DNA of 64,000 bases from Bdellovibrionales bacterium. GTDB taxonomy: Bacteria > Bdellovibrionota > Bdellovibrionia > Bdellovibrionales > UBA1609. The translations under genes and the position numbers were made by a program. The notes under the pieces are model-generated. The model did not search any database, was not told the origin of the DNA, and saw only the letters and a list, made by a program, of their open reading frames with translations. Position 1 is the first letter of the stretch, and the number at the start of each line of letters is the position of its first letter. The DNA lies in assembly GCA_020630675.1 (NCBI GenBank), contig JAHDIR010000002.1, forward strand, positions 92,518 through 156,517, written 5' to 3'. This document shows positions 10,167-19,869 of this stretch, piece after piece.

Positions 10167-10532
10167 ATGTTTAACCTTGGATTTCCTGAACTTATCGCCT
10201 TAGGTGGCTTGGCTTTGTTAGTCATTGGCCCTAAGCAATTGCCTGAAGTTGCTAAAGCCGTAGCTCGTGTTTTAAACGAGGTTAAAAATGCTACCAAGGA
10301 TATCACTGGAACCATTGCTAACGTTAAGTCCGAGGCCACTTCAACTGTCGATACTTTATTACATGATATCACTGATTCAGTGACCAATATAGACTCAAAT
10401 GAAGAAGATGAGTTACTAGCCAAGAATGTCATAGAAGAAGCCAACGAAAATCAGCCGACGCCTCAAAACCAAGATGATGACAACCAACTTTCTTTACTAA
10501 GCCAAGAAGATTTAGAGGACGATAGGTCTTAA
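10167..10532 (+). CDS. Sec-independent translocase protein TatA/TatB
   Basis: 121 residues from the ATG at 10167. The N-terminus MFNLGFPELIALGGLALLVIGPKQLPEVAKAVA is the family hallmark: a short membrane helix, the FGxPE/LGPK-type hinge, then an amphipathic helix (about 22-45). A charged, Asp/Glu-rich, disordered tail follows. The Glu in FPEL resembles TatB-type N-termini, but TatA and TatB cannot be separated reliably here. Upstream in-frame TTG at 10140 would add nine residues before the helix and is less likely. The stop lies two bases before tatC, forming a tight tatA/B-tatC unit. Confidence 0.87.
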   Translation: MFNLGFPELIALGGLALLVIGPKQLPEVAKAVARVLNEVKNATKDITGTIANVKSEATSTVDTLLHDITDSVTNIDSNEEDELLAKNVIEEANENQPTPQNQDDDNQLSLLSQEDLEDDRS

Positions 10533-10534
10533 TT

Positions 10535-11296
10535 ATGAGCGAAGAAGTTAACCAGCAGCAAACTCTTGTTGAGCACTTAACCGATTTACGCAAAAGCCTT
10601 TTGCGATCTGTGATTGCCGTTCTTATTGGTTTTGCAGGAAGCTGGATATTTAGTGAATTCTTATTTGATTTAATTCGTCAGCCCATAGCTCCATTTTTAA
10701 AAGAGGGCGGACTTGTGTTCACAGCACCAATGGATAAGTTTCTAGCACATATTAAAGTCTCCTTGTTAGCAGGTATTATTGTGACTTGTCCTTTTTGGAT
10801 TTACCAAATATGGCGTTTTATAGCTCCAGGCTTATATGACAATGAAAAAAAATATGGTGTTGGTTTTATTTTTAGTGGATCTTTTTTATTTCTGACGGGT
10901 GTATGTTTTGTTTACTATATAGTTTTCCCAATGGCTTTTGATTTTTTAATGAACTTTGGTGGGGGAACCGACTCCGCAATGATAACTATAGGTGAATATT
11001 TATCTTTTTTTACAACTACGACTTTAGTTTTTGGAGCCGCCTTTGAGATGCCTTTGATTTTAACAATATTAGGTATGATGGGCGTTATTGATCACCATTT
11101 TTTAGCTTCAAAACGTCGTTATGCCATAGTTATTCTAGCTGCGCTGTCGGCTTTTATTACCCCTCCTGATGTGATTAGTATGTTTGCTATGTTGATTCCA
11201 TTGGCTTTATTGTATGAACTTTCTATTTTATTAGTGAAATTTTTTGGTACAAAAAATAAAGAAAACAGCCAAGAACTCACTGACTTTGAATCATAA
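10535..11296 (+). CDS. tatC: Sec-independent protein translocase TatC
   Basis: 253 residues with six membrane segments. The cytoplasmic N-terminus VEHLTDLRKSLLRS contains the conserved HLxELR-type sequence that binds the twin-arginine signal. The first periplasmic loop holds FTAPMDKFLAHIKVSLLAG, with the conserved Phe-Thr-x-Pro region. FMIFGAAFEMPLILTILG-type sequence appears as FGAAFEMPLIL around residues 171-181, including the conserved Glu, and ITPPDVISM near 210. Together with the preceding TatA/B protein it would form the inner-membrane channel for folded, often cofactor-bearing proteins. Confidence 0.95.
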   Translation: MSEEVNQQQTLVEHLTDLRKSLLRSVIAVLIGFAGSWIFSEFLFDLIRQPIAPFLKEGGLVFTAPMDKFLAHIKVSLLAGIIVTCPFWIYQIWRFIAPGLYDNEKKYGVGFIFSGSFLFLTGVCFVYYIVFPMAFDFLMNFGGGTDSAMITIGEYLSFFTTTTLVFGAAFEMPLILTILGMMGVIDHHFLASKRRYAIVILAALSAFITPPDVISMFAMLIPLALLYELSILLVKFFGTKNKENSQELTDFES

Positions 11297-11496
11297 CAGT
11301 ACCTGTATACAATGTAATTATTTCATTTAAGAACTTGTAATAAACAGCTAAATTCACATAAACAATTAATATTACTCAGTATTATTTTGTTATAAAAATT
11401 TCTTATCTATTTGAAAATAATACCTAAATTGCTTAGATCAGCTTTTTATAGCAACTTTTGGTCAGTCATTGATGACTCTGGCCTGGGGGGGTTCTT

Positions 11497-13161
11497 GTGA
11501 AAAGTATTGGAAGTACTTTATTAGTAGTGGGGTTGTGTTTAACGTCATTGGCTTGCTCTAAAAGGTTTAACCAAGCACCGACAAGTGTGGAAGAGTTAGG
11601 TGTAATTGTTAAGGGGCCAAGTTTAGAAGAGATGGAAAATGCCTCCATTCCCTACCGTGTTGTAAACCAGCAGGTTAATTTATACGAAGCAAAGTCTTCA
11701 CTCAGCGAACTTAGAAAAATATTTCCTGAAGCTCAATTGGAGCCCAACAAAATAGATCATCAATTTATTCGTCCTTTGCAGTCACTCACCAAAAAAGAAA
11801 TGGCTAAAAATGCAATTGATTCATTTACATCAAACTGTTCTCAACAAGGAAAATTACGTTTATTCGTACAAAGCACTGAAAACAGTGAGGTAGATGTTCG
11901 CTCGCAACTTTTAATTAAAGATATAGGAGACACTGTTAAGCTTCGTGGCTTTGCCATTGGTAATGATCGTCGCCCGGTTGAGTATCTATGGAGTTTTTCA
12001 TTTATTGGTTTAGGAAATTATGAAAGCTATATTTCAAGTGGACAAAATTTAGATTTAACATTGAATGGAGTTGGAGAGTATAAAATTACTTTACTCGCTA
12101 AATCAGACACAAATATTTGTGGAGATACAACTTTTTCTCATTTAGTAACATCAAATGCTCCCTACAAAAATCTTAATTTTCCTGAGCTTTTCGGACTTGA
12201 TAAAGAACCTTTTTATCACTTAAGACAGGCTAAAATTCCTGAACTTATTGCAAAAAGAGATAAAAAAACTATAGTGGCTGTTATTGATACTGGGGTGAAC
12301 TACAATCACGCATTATTAAACTCAAAAATGGCTTTGAACGCAGGAGAAATTCCAGGCAATGGCATAGATGACGATGACAATGGATTTGTAGATGACTATG
12401 TTGGTTATGATTTGTATGCCAATGATCCTCACCCTATGGACGACGATGGCCATGGAACTCATGTAGCAGGTTTAGTGGCAGGTATAGAAATAGGTTCAGG
12501 TCAAAACGTTGAAATTTTAGCGATCAAAGCCGGCAATGCTCTTGGAATAGACACAGCAAGTATGATTGGTGCCATTTACTATGCCTTGTTCAGGGGTGCA
12601 AAAGTGATCAACCTTTCTTTAGGCTCAACAAATATTCCTTCAAAAATGGAATTACAAGCTTATATTACTGCCCGTGAAATGGGAGTTTTAGTGGTAGTGG
12701 CCGCAGGCAATGGCGATAAAAAAGGCAACGGTGTGAATTTAGATATAGGTGTTCCTGTGTATCCGGCATCCATTCCTTTAGATAATATTTTAACTGTCGG
12801 TGCAAGTAGCCTGACTCAAACACATTTAGCAAAGTACTCCAATTATGGATCTGTGGTAGATATTGTAGCTCCTGGTGGAGATCTTTTTTCTCCGCTTTAT
12901 TCGGCAACAACAATAAATACTGTGAAAAAACAACTAGCCCCAAGTCATGGAACTTCAATGGCGGCACCGTTAGTGGCTGGCACGGCCGGAGAGGTTCTAA
13001 GTATGAATAATGAGTTATTGCCAGTCGAGGTCATTGATTTACTAATAAAACATGGACGTAAAGATGAAATATTAACTAGGTTTGTTAAAAACCCCATTCA
13101 TCTTGATGTTGAGGCTTCAATAAATGCTGTTCGTAGCCAAAAACTTTTAGCTCAGCAATAG
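11497..13161 (+). CDS. Lipid-anchored subtilisin-like serine protease (S8)
   Basis: 554-residue protease with a lipoprotein signal (lipobox SLAC, Cys20). A propeptide-like region (about 40-110) comes first, then a beta-rich PKD/Ig-like segment (about 130-220). The S8 domain follows from about 255. The triad is Asp264 (AVIDTG), His319 (DDGHGTHVAG) and Ser487 (HGTSMAAP), with the oxyanion Asn405 (AAGN). A Ca-binding-like DDDDNGFVDD loop precedes the His. Start GTG at 11497 follows a G-rich Shine-Dalgarno stretch. Its probable location is the outer membrane, facing either side. The second subtilase in the window has a similar DxNG loop. Confidence 0.9.
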   Translation: MKSIGSTLLVVGLCLTSLACSKRFNQAPTSVEELGVIVKGPSLEEMENASIPYRVVNQQVNLYEAKSSLSELRKIFPEAQLEPNKIDHQFIRPLQSLTKKEMAKNAIDSFTSNCSQQGKLRLFVQSTENSEVDVRSQLLIKDIGDTVKLRGFAIGNDRRPVEYLWSFSFIGLGNYESYISSGQNLDLTLNGVGEYKITLLAKSDTNICGDTTFSHLVTSNAPYKNLNFPELFGLDKEPFYHLRQAKIPELIAKRDKKTIVAVIDTGVNYNHALLNSKMALNAGEIPGNGIDDDDNGFVDDYVGYDLYANDPHPMDDDGHGTHVAGLVAGIEIGSGQNVEILAIKAGNALGIDTASMIGAIYYALFRGAKVINLSLGSTNIPSKMELQAYITAREMGVLVVVAAGNGDKKGNGVNLDIGVPVYPASIPLDNILTVGASSLTQTHLAKYSNYGSVVDIVAPGGDLFSPLYSATTINTVKKQLAPSHGTSMAAPLVAGTAGEVLSMNNELLPVEVIDLLIKHGRKDEILTRFVKNPIHLDVEASINAVRSQKLLAQQ

Positions 13162-13180
13162 TCATTAGAAATCAGTTTGT

Positions 13181-13978
13181 TTAGAAAAATTTTGAGACTT
13201 CACGAATAAGAGAATTTTTATTTTGTTCAGACCTATAAGCAAAATAAACTTTTCCTTTAAAAAATGATGGGCTTACCTTTGAGGTAAGGCCCATTTTTTT
13301 TGCAAAGAACTGTGGAAGTAGAGCGGGATAGTTTAATTCACGAGAAAGAGAGCAGGCTAAATGATAATTTCTTATAGGAATTAACTGCTTAATTTTTTTA
13401 AGTTTATTTTTTATAGTATAAGAACTCACAAGGTCTGGGTTATAGATAACTTTTGATAAGTGGCTGATGTTTTTATGAGAAAACATACATACATCTTCTG
13501 TGTACAGGTGCTTTAAAACTAAATCATTATGTTGAGTGGGGTTAACAACCAGGCCTCCTTCTAATTCAAAATTTAAAATTTTACGAGTAACATCCGGTGA
13601 CCTTAAAAACTCAAATTTTAAGTCTACATATGGAAAATGACTATAAATTTGCGAAAAAGATTTTGAACTTTGATTAAGAGTGATGGCATGACCCCCAAGC
13701 CGAAGTTGCCCCGAAAAATTAGGTTGATTGGATGAACTTATAAACTCGTCCCAAGACTTTTGTTGTGAGTGAATATATGAGTAAAGCCTTTGACCTTTTT
13801 CTGTCGCTATAAGACCTCGATTTGAGCGTATGAATAGTTTATCACCCAAAAGAGTTTCTAATCTTTTTAAAGTTTTTGAAAGGGCACCTTGATATAGGTC
13901 GAGTTTATCGGCGGCTTTAGACAGGCTGGATTCATTATAAATAGTTATAAATTTAATGAAATCTTCTTTTAAAAACAT
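13181..13978 (-). CDS. LysR-type transcriptional regulator
   Basis: 265 residues. The N-terminal winged helix-turn-helix is clear: FIKFITIYNESSLSKAADKLDLYQGALSKTLKRLETLLGDKLFIRSNRGLIATEKG (key residues at about 5-60). A shortish co-inducer-binding region follows, about 30 residues below the family norm of near 295. The ATG at 13978 is preferred because GGAGGA lies directly upstream; an earlier in-frame start at 14035 would only add a non-homologous leader. It is divergent from the small cytochrome gene, with 113 bases between starts. LysR proteins often control the adjacent divergent gene, so that is the first candidate target. Confidence 0.88.
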   Translation of the reverse strand: MFLKEDFIKFITIYNESSLSKAADKLDLYQGALSKTLKRLETLLGDKLFIRSNRGLIATEKGQRLYSYIHSQQKSWDEFISSSNQPNFSGQLRLGGHAITLNQSSKSFSQIYSHFPYVDLKFEFLRSPDVTRKILNFELEGGLVVNPTQHNDLVLKHLYTEDVCMFSHKNISHLSKVIYNPDLVSSYTIKNKLKKIKQLIPIRNYHLACSLSRELNYPALLPQFFAKKMGLTSKVSPSFFKGKVYFAYRSEQNKNSLIREVSKFF

Positions 13979-14091
13979 ATATTCCTCCAGAGAATACCAG
14001 GTATTTCCATTATCATATTTTAGCCATCCGAGCAAAATGCTATAAGTATAAAAGGAGCGTTGCTAAAGCTTCATAACAGAGGGAGGGAGTC

Positions 14092-14466
14092 ATGAAATTT
14101 TTTTTAAAAATAAGCTTAGTGCTGATTTTCTTTGGAACGGTACTAACTGCATGTGATTCTAAGCATGAAAATATAAACGACAATCAAGCCTCTAGTGAAG
14201 AAGAAATTATAGATAAAATAGAAAACAAAGAAAAAATTACTTTTAACGATGATATAAAGCCATTGTTTCAGGTGAAGTGTGCGATCTGCCATAATGGGTC
14301 TGGTTTGTTTGATACTCAAGACTTTCAAGCTGTCAGTAAAAAAATAGCCGAAATTAAAACAAGAGTGCTAGTTTTGCAAAATATGCCAGCAGGAGGTTTA
14401 CCAGAGGCCGAAAGAGAGCTTATAAGTGTGTGGCTTGAAGAGGGGGCCTTAGAGAATAATTTATAA
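14092..14466 (+). CDS. Small c-type cytochrome lipoprotein
   Basis: 124 residues with a lipoprotein signal (lipobox LTAC, Cys21), an acidic linker (about 25-50), then a mini cytochrome c domain. The heme-attachment motif is C63-A-I-C66-H67, in a FNDDIKPLFQVKC context typical of planctomycete/deltaproteobacterial cytochromes. Met98 in NMPAGG is the likely sixth ligand. GGGAGG lies directly upstream of the ATG. It would be anchored in the periplasm and act as an electron carrier; the partner is not visible in the window. It is divergent from the LysR gene. Confidence 0.85.
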   Translation: MKFFLKISLVLIFFGTVLTACDSKHENINDNQASSEEEIIDKIENKEKITFNDDIKPLFQVKCAICHNGSGLFDTQDFQAVSKKIAEIKTRVLVLQNMPAGGLPEAERELISVWLEEGALENNL

Positions 14467-14558
14467 ATAGGCCCGTGGCCCGGCAATTGCAATATCCAAC
14501 TATAGAGACACCAGCTCAAAGCAGATTTTTCAAGCAATATAATTTCTGTCGAAATCTT

Positions 14559-14594
14559 AAACTAAGGCAAATTGATATGAGTTGTTTAGTTTTA
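14559..14594. terminator. Possible imperfect hairpin between convergent genes
   Basis: Arms AAACTAA and TTAGTTT flank about 20 bases with a further CAA/TTG pair. It lies in the 136-base convergent gap between the cytochrome and mutase genes and could terminate transcription in both directions. T-runs are weak. Confidence 0.3.
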
Positions 14595-14602
14595 TAAGAT
14601 AA

Positions 14603-16210
14603 TTAAAATTTAACAGACTCTCTGTATTGTCCAAAAACTCGTCTTAAAGAGTCACTAATCTCGCCAAGAGTTACATTATTTTTTACGGCCTCGACAAATA
14701 GAGGCATTAAATTTTCTTTATTAGTGGCAGCTTGAGAAATTTGTTCACAGTACTTACTTACGAGTTGTGAGTTTCGTTTATTTTTGAAGGCAGTTAATCG
14801 CTTGATTTGCTCTGTGGCTACATCTTCAGAAATTTTTAAAACATCAACATCAGAATTTTTTTCATTTTGAATAAAGTCATTTACCCCAACAATAATATCT
14901 TCTTTAGATTCTAAATTGAGCTGTTGTTGGTAGGCAGAGTTTTGAATTTCGTTTTGAATCCAACCTTTCTCAATACAAGGAATAACTCCACCCAGCCCCT
15001 CAATCCGCTCGATATAGTCCCAAGCTAATTTTTCAACATTATCAGTTAAGTTTTCAACAAAATAAGAGCCAGCCAAGGGGTCAATAGTATCGGCAACACC
15101 TGTTTCGTGAGCAATGATTTGTTGTGTTCTCAGGGCAATTGTGGCTGCTTTTTCAGTAGGTAAGCCAAGGGCCTCATCCATGGAGTTAGTGTGTAAGCTT
15201 TGCGTACCACCTAAGACAGAAGCCATGGCTTGTAGACTGACACGAGCAATATTATTTTCAGGTTGTTGCGCAGTTAATGTAACCCCAGCTGTTTGTGAAT
15301 GAAATCGAAGTGTCATAGCTTTGGGGTCGGTGACATTGAATCGTTCTTTCATTATCTTGGCCCACATTCTTCGGGCAGCTCTGAATTTAGCAATTTCTTC
15401 AAAAAAATTATTATGAACATTAAAAAAGAAACTTAACCTGCGAGCAAATTTGTTAACGTCTAAACCTTGGTCAACGGCTGATTGCACATAAGTGATGGCA
15501 TTAGAAAGCGTAAAAGCTAACTCTTGAACGGCCGTGCTTCCGGCTTCACGAATATGATAACCAGAAATACTAATTGTGTTCCACAAAGGAACCTCATTGG
15601 TGCAGTATTCAAAAATATTAGTAATTATTTGCATAGAAGGTTTAGGTGGGTAAATATATGTGCCCCGGGCAATATACTCTTTGAGCAGATCGTTTTGAAT
15701 CGTTCCACGCAATACTTTTTTATCAATGCCTCGTTTTTCAGCCACAGCAATATAAAAACTAAGCAATATTCCAGCAGTAGAGTTTATTGTCATAGACGTT
15801 GAAACTTTATCTAAAGGAATTTCATTGAGCAAAACTTCCATGTCCTCAATACTACTGATGGCTACGCCGACTTTACCAACCTCGCCGGTAGACATTAAAT
15901 GGTCAGAGTCATAGCCCATTTGCGTGGGCAAATCAAAAGCCACACTTAGACCTGTGGTTCCTTTTTCTAATAAAAGTTTATAGCGGTGATTACTTTCAGC
16001 AGCGGAGCCAAAACCTGCATATTGGCGCATAGTCCATAGGCGGCCCTTGTACATGGTTTTTTGGACTCCTCGGGTGTAAGGGTATTCGCCGGGAGAGGAA
16101 AGATTTCCTTGCTGATTTTGGCTATCCCAATCTTCTTGGGTGTAGAAGTCTTTGAGAGGTATATGGCTAGAGGTGGTGAAGTTTTCTTTGCGGTACTTTT
16201 TTTTATCCAT
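14603..16210 (-). CDS. Methylmalonyl-CoA mutase, catalytic subunit without B12 domain
   Basis: 535 residues covering only the substrate-binding TIM barrel. The [25 protein letters not shown] start and [18 protein letters not shown] are family signatures. The Tyr of RQYAGF and the Arg of ARGTYIYPP are 118 residues apart, the same spacing as Tyr89 and Arg207 of the Propionibacterium enzyme, which favours methylmalonyl-CoA over isobutyryl-CoA as substrate. SGYH carries the catalytic Tyr-His pair. The C-terminal cobalamin domain (about 130 residues with DxHxxG) is absent, so a separate small subunit must be encoded elsewhere. The ATG at 16210 has AGAGG upstream. It is the last gene of the carboxylase operon. 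Confidence 0.9.
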   Translation of the reverse strand: MDKKKYRKENFTTSSHIPLKDFYTQEDWDSQNQQGNLSSPGEYPYTRGVQKTMYKGRLWTMRQYAGFGSAAESNHRYKLLLEKGTTGLSVAFDLPTQMGYDSDHLMSTGEVGKVGVAISSIEDMEVLLNEIPLDKVSTSMTINSTAGILLSFYIAVAEKRGIDKKVLRGTIQNDLLKEYIARGTYIYPPKPSMQIITNIFEYCTNEVPLWNTISISGYHIREAGSTAVQELAFTLSNAITYVQSAVDQGLDVNKFARRLSFFFNVHNNFFEEIAKFRAARRMWAKIMKERFNVTDPKAMTLRFHSQTAGVTLTAQQPENNIARVSLQAMASVLGGTQSLHTNSMDEALGLPTEKAATIALRTQQIIAHETGVADTIDPLAGSYFVENLTDNVEKLAWDYIERIEGLGGVIPCIEKGWIQNEIQNSAYQQQLNLESKEDIIVGVNDFIQNEKNSDVDVLKISEDVATEQIKRLTAFKNKRNSQLVSKYCEQISQAATNKENLMPLFVEAVKNNVTLGEISDSLRRVFGQYRESVKF

Positions 16211-16246
16211 GATAAAACCTCTCAAAAGGAAAAATAGTTCGTATAT

Positions 16247-16771
16247 TTATTTAAAGGAGATCAGATTTTCTCCAGACTCAACGGTATCACCGTCATTGAC
16301 ATGAATTTTGTCGATAACCACATCATGAGATGAGCGCATTTCATTTTCCATTTTCATGGCTTCCATGATAAGTAAAGGTTCACCTTCTGCCACTTCCTGA
16401 CCTTCTTTCACAAAAACTTTAACAATTTTACCTGGCATACCAGCCGTGAGGTTGTTACCACCCTTAAGCTGTCCTCCAGATTTTAAACTTTCATGAAGAA
16501 TCATTTCGTCGTTAAAAATATTGATTTTTCTGTAAGACCCACGAGTGTAAACAGTGTAGTCGGTGCCTTCGCCAACAACATCAATTAAATAAGAACTATT
16601 TTCAAAAATAAAACTGATTGCTTGATCCAGTCTTTGGTAGTCGTTTTTAGAAACGTTATGATAGTCCCAATCTGTTTGCTCTTGCTTTTTTATGCCTACT
16701 CTCCAAGACTCTCGGTCTTCGCGAATAGTTAAAGAATAATTTTGTCCGTTTGTTTCCGCTTCAAAATACAT
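16247..16771 (-). CDS. Biotin carboxyl carrier subunit (BT-BCCP part of a split acyl-CoA carboxylase alpha chain)
   Basis: 174 residues. The C-terminal 75 form a biotinyl domain with EAMKMENE, the Lys being the biotin site, preceded by AGMPGKIVKVFVKEGQEV. The first 95 residues are beta-rich and resemble the BT linker domain that joins biotin carboxylase to the carrier in propionyl-CoA carboxylase alpha subunits. The alpha chain is therefore split into two genes here: the carboxylase half ends nine bases upstream. AGAGG precedes the ATG closely. Confidence 0.9.
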   Translation of the reverse strand: MYFEAETNGQNYSLTIREDRESWRVGIKKQEQTDWDYHNVSKNDYQRLDQAISFIFENSSYLIDVVGEGTDYTVYTRGSYRKINIFNDEMILHESLKSGGQLKGGNNLTAGMPGKIVKVFVKEGQEVAEGEPLLIMEAMKMENEMRSSHDVVIDKIHVNDGDTVESGENLISFK

Positions 16772-16780
16772 AAGAACCTC

Positions 16781-18280
16781 TTAGTTTCTCAATTGCTTAG
16801 CTCGCCCTTGAGCTTTCCACTGGCTGTTTTCATTAAATTTAAACTCATTATTGGATTTGGCATCTTGATAAGCCTCAATAGCAGCAGAGATTAAAAACAC
16901 TCTATCATCAACAAACATAAACATATCTTCCTGCTTTTTCCCAGAAATTTCATTTTCTATAAATTGTGTGGTGTATTCTCCACTTAAAAAATGAGGGTGT
17001 TTGAGTATGTTCCTGTGTAAATTAATATTGGTTTTAACCCCAGTAATCATATACTCGCTTAGGGCTCCATTTAAACGTTTGATACATTCTTCACGAGTGT
17101 CTCCCCAGGAAATTACTTTTGATATCATTGGGTCATAGTAAATAGGAATCTCATAACCTTCATAGGCGCCACCATCGACACGAATAAACGGAGCTGATGG
17201 TTCACGATAGCGTCGAATAGCACCAGGACTTGGCACAAAGGTCAAAGGGTCTTCAGCGCAAATTCTTAACTCAATGGCATGCCCTTTTTGCTTGATGTCT
17301 TCTTGCTTGAAAGAAAGAGGCTGGCCATCGGCCACTAAAATTTGTTCGCGCACAAGATCGGTGCCTGTCACAAGCTCCGTGATGGGGTGTTCAACCTGAA
17401 GGCGAGTGTTCATTTCCATGAAGAAAAATTCTTTGGTGTTATTATCAAAAATAAATTCAATAGTTCCGGCACCAATATAATTGATAGATTTGGCGGCAGC
17501 AACGGCGACGGCTCCCATTTTTTCACGCACCTCGGGAGGAACAGAAATACTTGGAGATTCTTCAATCACTTTTTGATGTCGCCTTTGAACAGAACATTCC
17601 CGTTCAAATAGGTGAACAACATTGCCATGATTGTCTCCAAAAACTTGCATTTCAATATGTTTAGGGTTTTGAATAAAGCGCTCAATGAAAACACGATCAT
17701 CACTGAAGTAATTTTTTCCTTCTGACTGACAGGCTCTAAAGTTACTTGCAAGTTCTTTTGGGTCTAGGACAACACGAATTCCTTTACCACCACCACCGGC
17801 AGAGGCTTTAATGATCACAGGAAAACCAATTTCTTGAGAAATTTTTTCGGCTTCTTCCACGCTAGTCACGGCACCGGGGCTACCGGGAACAGTAGGAACA
17901 TTTGCTTTTTCCATGAGCTCTCTGGCAGCGAGTTTATCACCCATCGCCACGATATTATCTACAGTAGGGCCAATAAAAGCGATATTTTCTTGTTGTAACC
18001 GTTCAACAAACTTAGCATTTTCACTCAAGAAACCGTAACCCGGGTGTATGGCATCGACGCCAGCGCTTTTACAGACTTCGACAAGTTTATCAACATTTAA
18101 ATAAGACTGAGCGCTGGGGGCCGGGCCAATATGATAGGCTTCATCGGCAAGCATAACATGCAAACTGTTGCGATCGGCTTCACTGTACACAGCCACTGAA
18201 GCTATTCCTAGGTTACGACAGGCTCTAATGACCCGAACAGCGATTTCTCCACGATTAGCTATTAATATTTTATTAAACAT
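16781..18280 (-). CDS. Biotin carboxylase subunit of acyl-CoA (propionyl-CoA) carboxylase
   Basis: 499-residue ATP-grasp enzyme that carboxylates biotin using bicarbonate and ATP. The N-terminus MFNKILIANRGEIAVRVIRACRNLG is characteristic. The glycine-rich ATP loop KASAGGGGKGIRVV lies near residue 160, and FMEMNTRLQVEHPITE near 288 carries metal-binding Glu and Asn and the catalytic Arg. It is about 50 residues longer than AccC of fatty acid synthesis, matching the PccA-type carboxylase half. Gene order and a mutase downstream support propionyl-CoA as substrate; a 3-methylcrotonyl-type enzyme is less likely. Confidence 0.93.
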   Translation of the reverse strand: MFNKILIANRGEIAVRVIRACRNLGIASVAVYSEADRNSLHVMLADEAYHIGPAPSAQSYLNVDKLVEVCKSAGVDAIHPGYGFLSENAKFVERLQQENIAFIGPTVDNIVAMGDKLAARELMEKANVPTVPGSPGAVTSVEEAEKISQEIGFPVIIKASAGGGGKGIRVVLDPKELASNFRACQSEGKNYFSDDRVFIERFIQNPKHIEMQVFGDNHGNVVHLFERECSVQRRHQKVIEESPSISVPPEVREKMGAVAVAAAKSINYIGAGTIEFIFDNNTKEFFFMEMNTRLQVEHPITELVTGTDLVREQILVADGQPLSFKQEDIKQKGHAIELRICAEDPLTFVPSPGAIRRYREPSAPFIRVDGGAYEGYEIPIYYDPMISKVISWGDTREECIKRLNGALSEYMITGVKTNINLHRNILKHPHFLSGEYTTQFIENEISGKKQEDMFMFVDDRVFLISAAIEAYQDAKSNNEFKFNENSQWKAQGRAKQLRN

Positions 18281-18297
18281 ATAATTTCCTTTAAAAA

Positions 18298-19860
18298 TTA
18301 AAGTGGAATGTTTCCATGTTTTTTAGGAGGGTTAGTGTCTTTTTTATTTTTAAGCATCTCTAGGGATTCAATAATTCTTTTTCGAGTTAAAGCTGGCTCA
18401 ATCACTTCGTCAATATAGCCAAGTTCAGCGGCGACATAAGGGTTAGCAAATTGCTGCTCATAATTTTCTATGAGTTCTTTACGAGTGGCCTCCACATCTT
18501 TTGCTTCATTAATCTCTTTTCTGAAAATAATATTTACGGCCCCTTCAGCACCCATTACTGCAATTTCAGCAGTTGGGTAAGCCATATTGATATCTCCACG
18601 TAGGTGTTTTGAAGACATGACGTCATAAGCGCCACCATAGGCTTTTCGAGTAACAATGGTGACTTTAGGAACGGTGGCCTCAGCATAAGCGTAAAGAAGT
18701 TTAGCGCCGTGAGTGATCACTCCGGCCCACTCTTGGTCAGTCCCAGGCAAGAAGCCAGGAACATCAACAAAACTCACGATAGGAATGTTAAAAGCATCAC
18801 AAAAACGAACAAAACGAGCCGCTTTTATGCTGGCTTGAATATTTAAGCAACCAGCTAGAATTTGTGGCTGGTTGGCAACAATTCCTACACTCTTGCCGTT
18901 GTAGCGAGCAAATCCAATAATAATATTTTGGGCATAATGTTGTTGAACTTCCAGGAAGTAACCTTCATCAACAGATTTTTTAATAATTTCTTTTATATCG
19001 TACGGTTTTTTAGGGTTACTAGGAACGACATGGTTTAAACTTTCATCTACACGATCAGGACTATCTTTGGTTTCTAAAGCCGGGCAATCATCAAGATTGT
19101 TCATTGGTAAAAAGTTAAGAAGTTCACGAATCATAAGTAAGCAATGCTTGTCACTGTCAGTTGCAAAGTGAGCCACGCCAGATTTTTGGTTATGAGTGAG
19201 AGCTCCACCAAGTTCTTCCTTGGTGACTTCTTCGTGGGTTACTGTTTTAATAACATCAGGGCCCGTTACAAACATATAGCTTGTGTCTTTGACCATAAAA
19301 ATAAAGTCCGTCAAGCTTGGGCTATAAACAGCGCCACCGGCACAAGGCCCCATGATTGCACTAATCTGAGGAACCACTCCCGAGGCCAAAGTATTTTTAA
19401 GGAAAATATCAGCATAACCGGCAAGAGCTTCAACCCCTTCTTGAATTCGAGCTCCACCAGAGTCATTTAAACCAATGATTGGGCTGCCGTTTTTCATTGC
19501 CAGCTCCTGCACTTTCAAAATTTTGTTTGCTTGAGTGCGCGACATACTTCCGCCAAAAACTGTAAAGTCTTGGCTGTAAACATAAACCGTCTTTCCGTTA
19601 ATACGACCGTAACCAGTAATGACTCCATCACCAGGAATTTTCTTTTCGTTCATTCCAAAGTTTTGGCAACGATGAGTTACAAAGCGATCCAACTCAACAA
19701 AGCTTCCCGGGTCAAGAAGAACATCAAGGCGCTCTCTAGCCGTTAAACGACCACCTGTGCGGTGTTTTGTTTGGCGAGCTTCGCCTCCTCCGGCATAGGC
19801 TTGCTGATTTTTATCATCAAGATTTTTTAATTTTAGTTCAACGTTTATTTCTGTTTCCAT
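18298..19860 (-). CDS. pccB: Acyl-CoA carboxylase carboxyltransferase (propionyl-CoA carboxylase beta)
   Basis: 520 residues, full length for PccB. The N-terminal crotonase-like half has [14 protein letters not shown] sequence ([19 protein letters not shown]) and [14 protein letters not shown], part of the acyl-CoA/biotin oxyanion region. The C-terminal half has the second oxyanion region, seen as [55 protein letters not shown]. It transfers CO2 from biotin to propionyl-CoA, giving methylmalonyl-CoA for the mutase at the end of the operon. It starts nine bases after asnS. Confidence 0.94.
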   Translation of the reverse strand: METEINVELKLKNLDDKNQQAYAGGGEARQTKHRTGGRLTARERLDVLLDPGSFVELDRFVTHRCQNFGMNEKKIPGDGVITGYGRINGKTVYVYSQDFTVFGGSMSRTQANKILKVQELAMKNGSPIIGLNDSGGARIQEGVEALAGYADIFLKNTLASGVVPQISAIMGPCAGGAVYSPSLTDFIFMVKDTSYMFVTGPDVIKTVTHEEVTKEELGGALTHNQKSGVAHFATDSDKHCLLMIRELLNFLPMNNLDDCPALETKDSPDRVDESLNHVVPSNPKKPYDIKEIIKKSVDEGYFLEVQQHYAQNIIIGFARYNGKSVGIVANQPQILAGCLNIQASIKAARFVRFCDAFNIPIVSFVDVPGFLPGTDQEWAGVITHGAKLLYAYAEATVPKVTIVTRKAYGGAYDVMSSKHLRGDINMAYPTAEIAVMGAEGAVNIIFRKEINEAKDVEATRKELIENYEQQFANPYVAAELGYIDEVIEPALTRKRIIESLEMLKNKKDTNPPKKHGNIPL

Positions 19861-19869
19861 GAATATCTC

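Noticed and set aside
15600..15640. Gln in PSMQI of the mutase taken as loss of the substrate Arg
   Set aside because: Counting from the catalytic His and from Tyr of RQYAGF shows the substrate Arg is the one in ARGTYIYPP, which is present.
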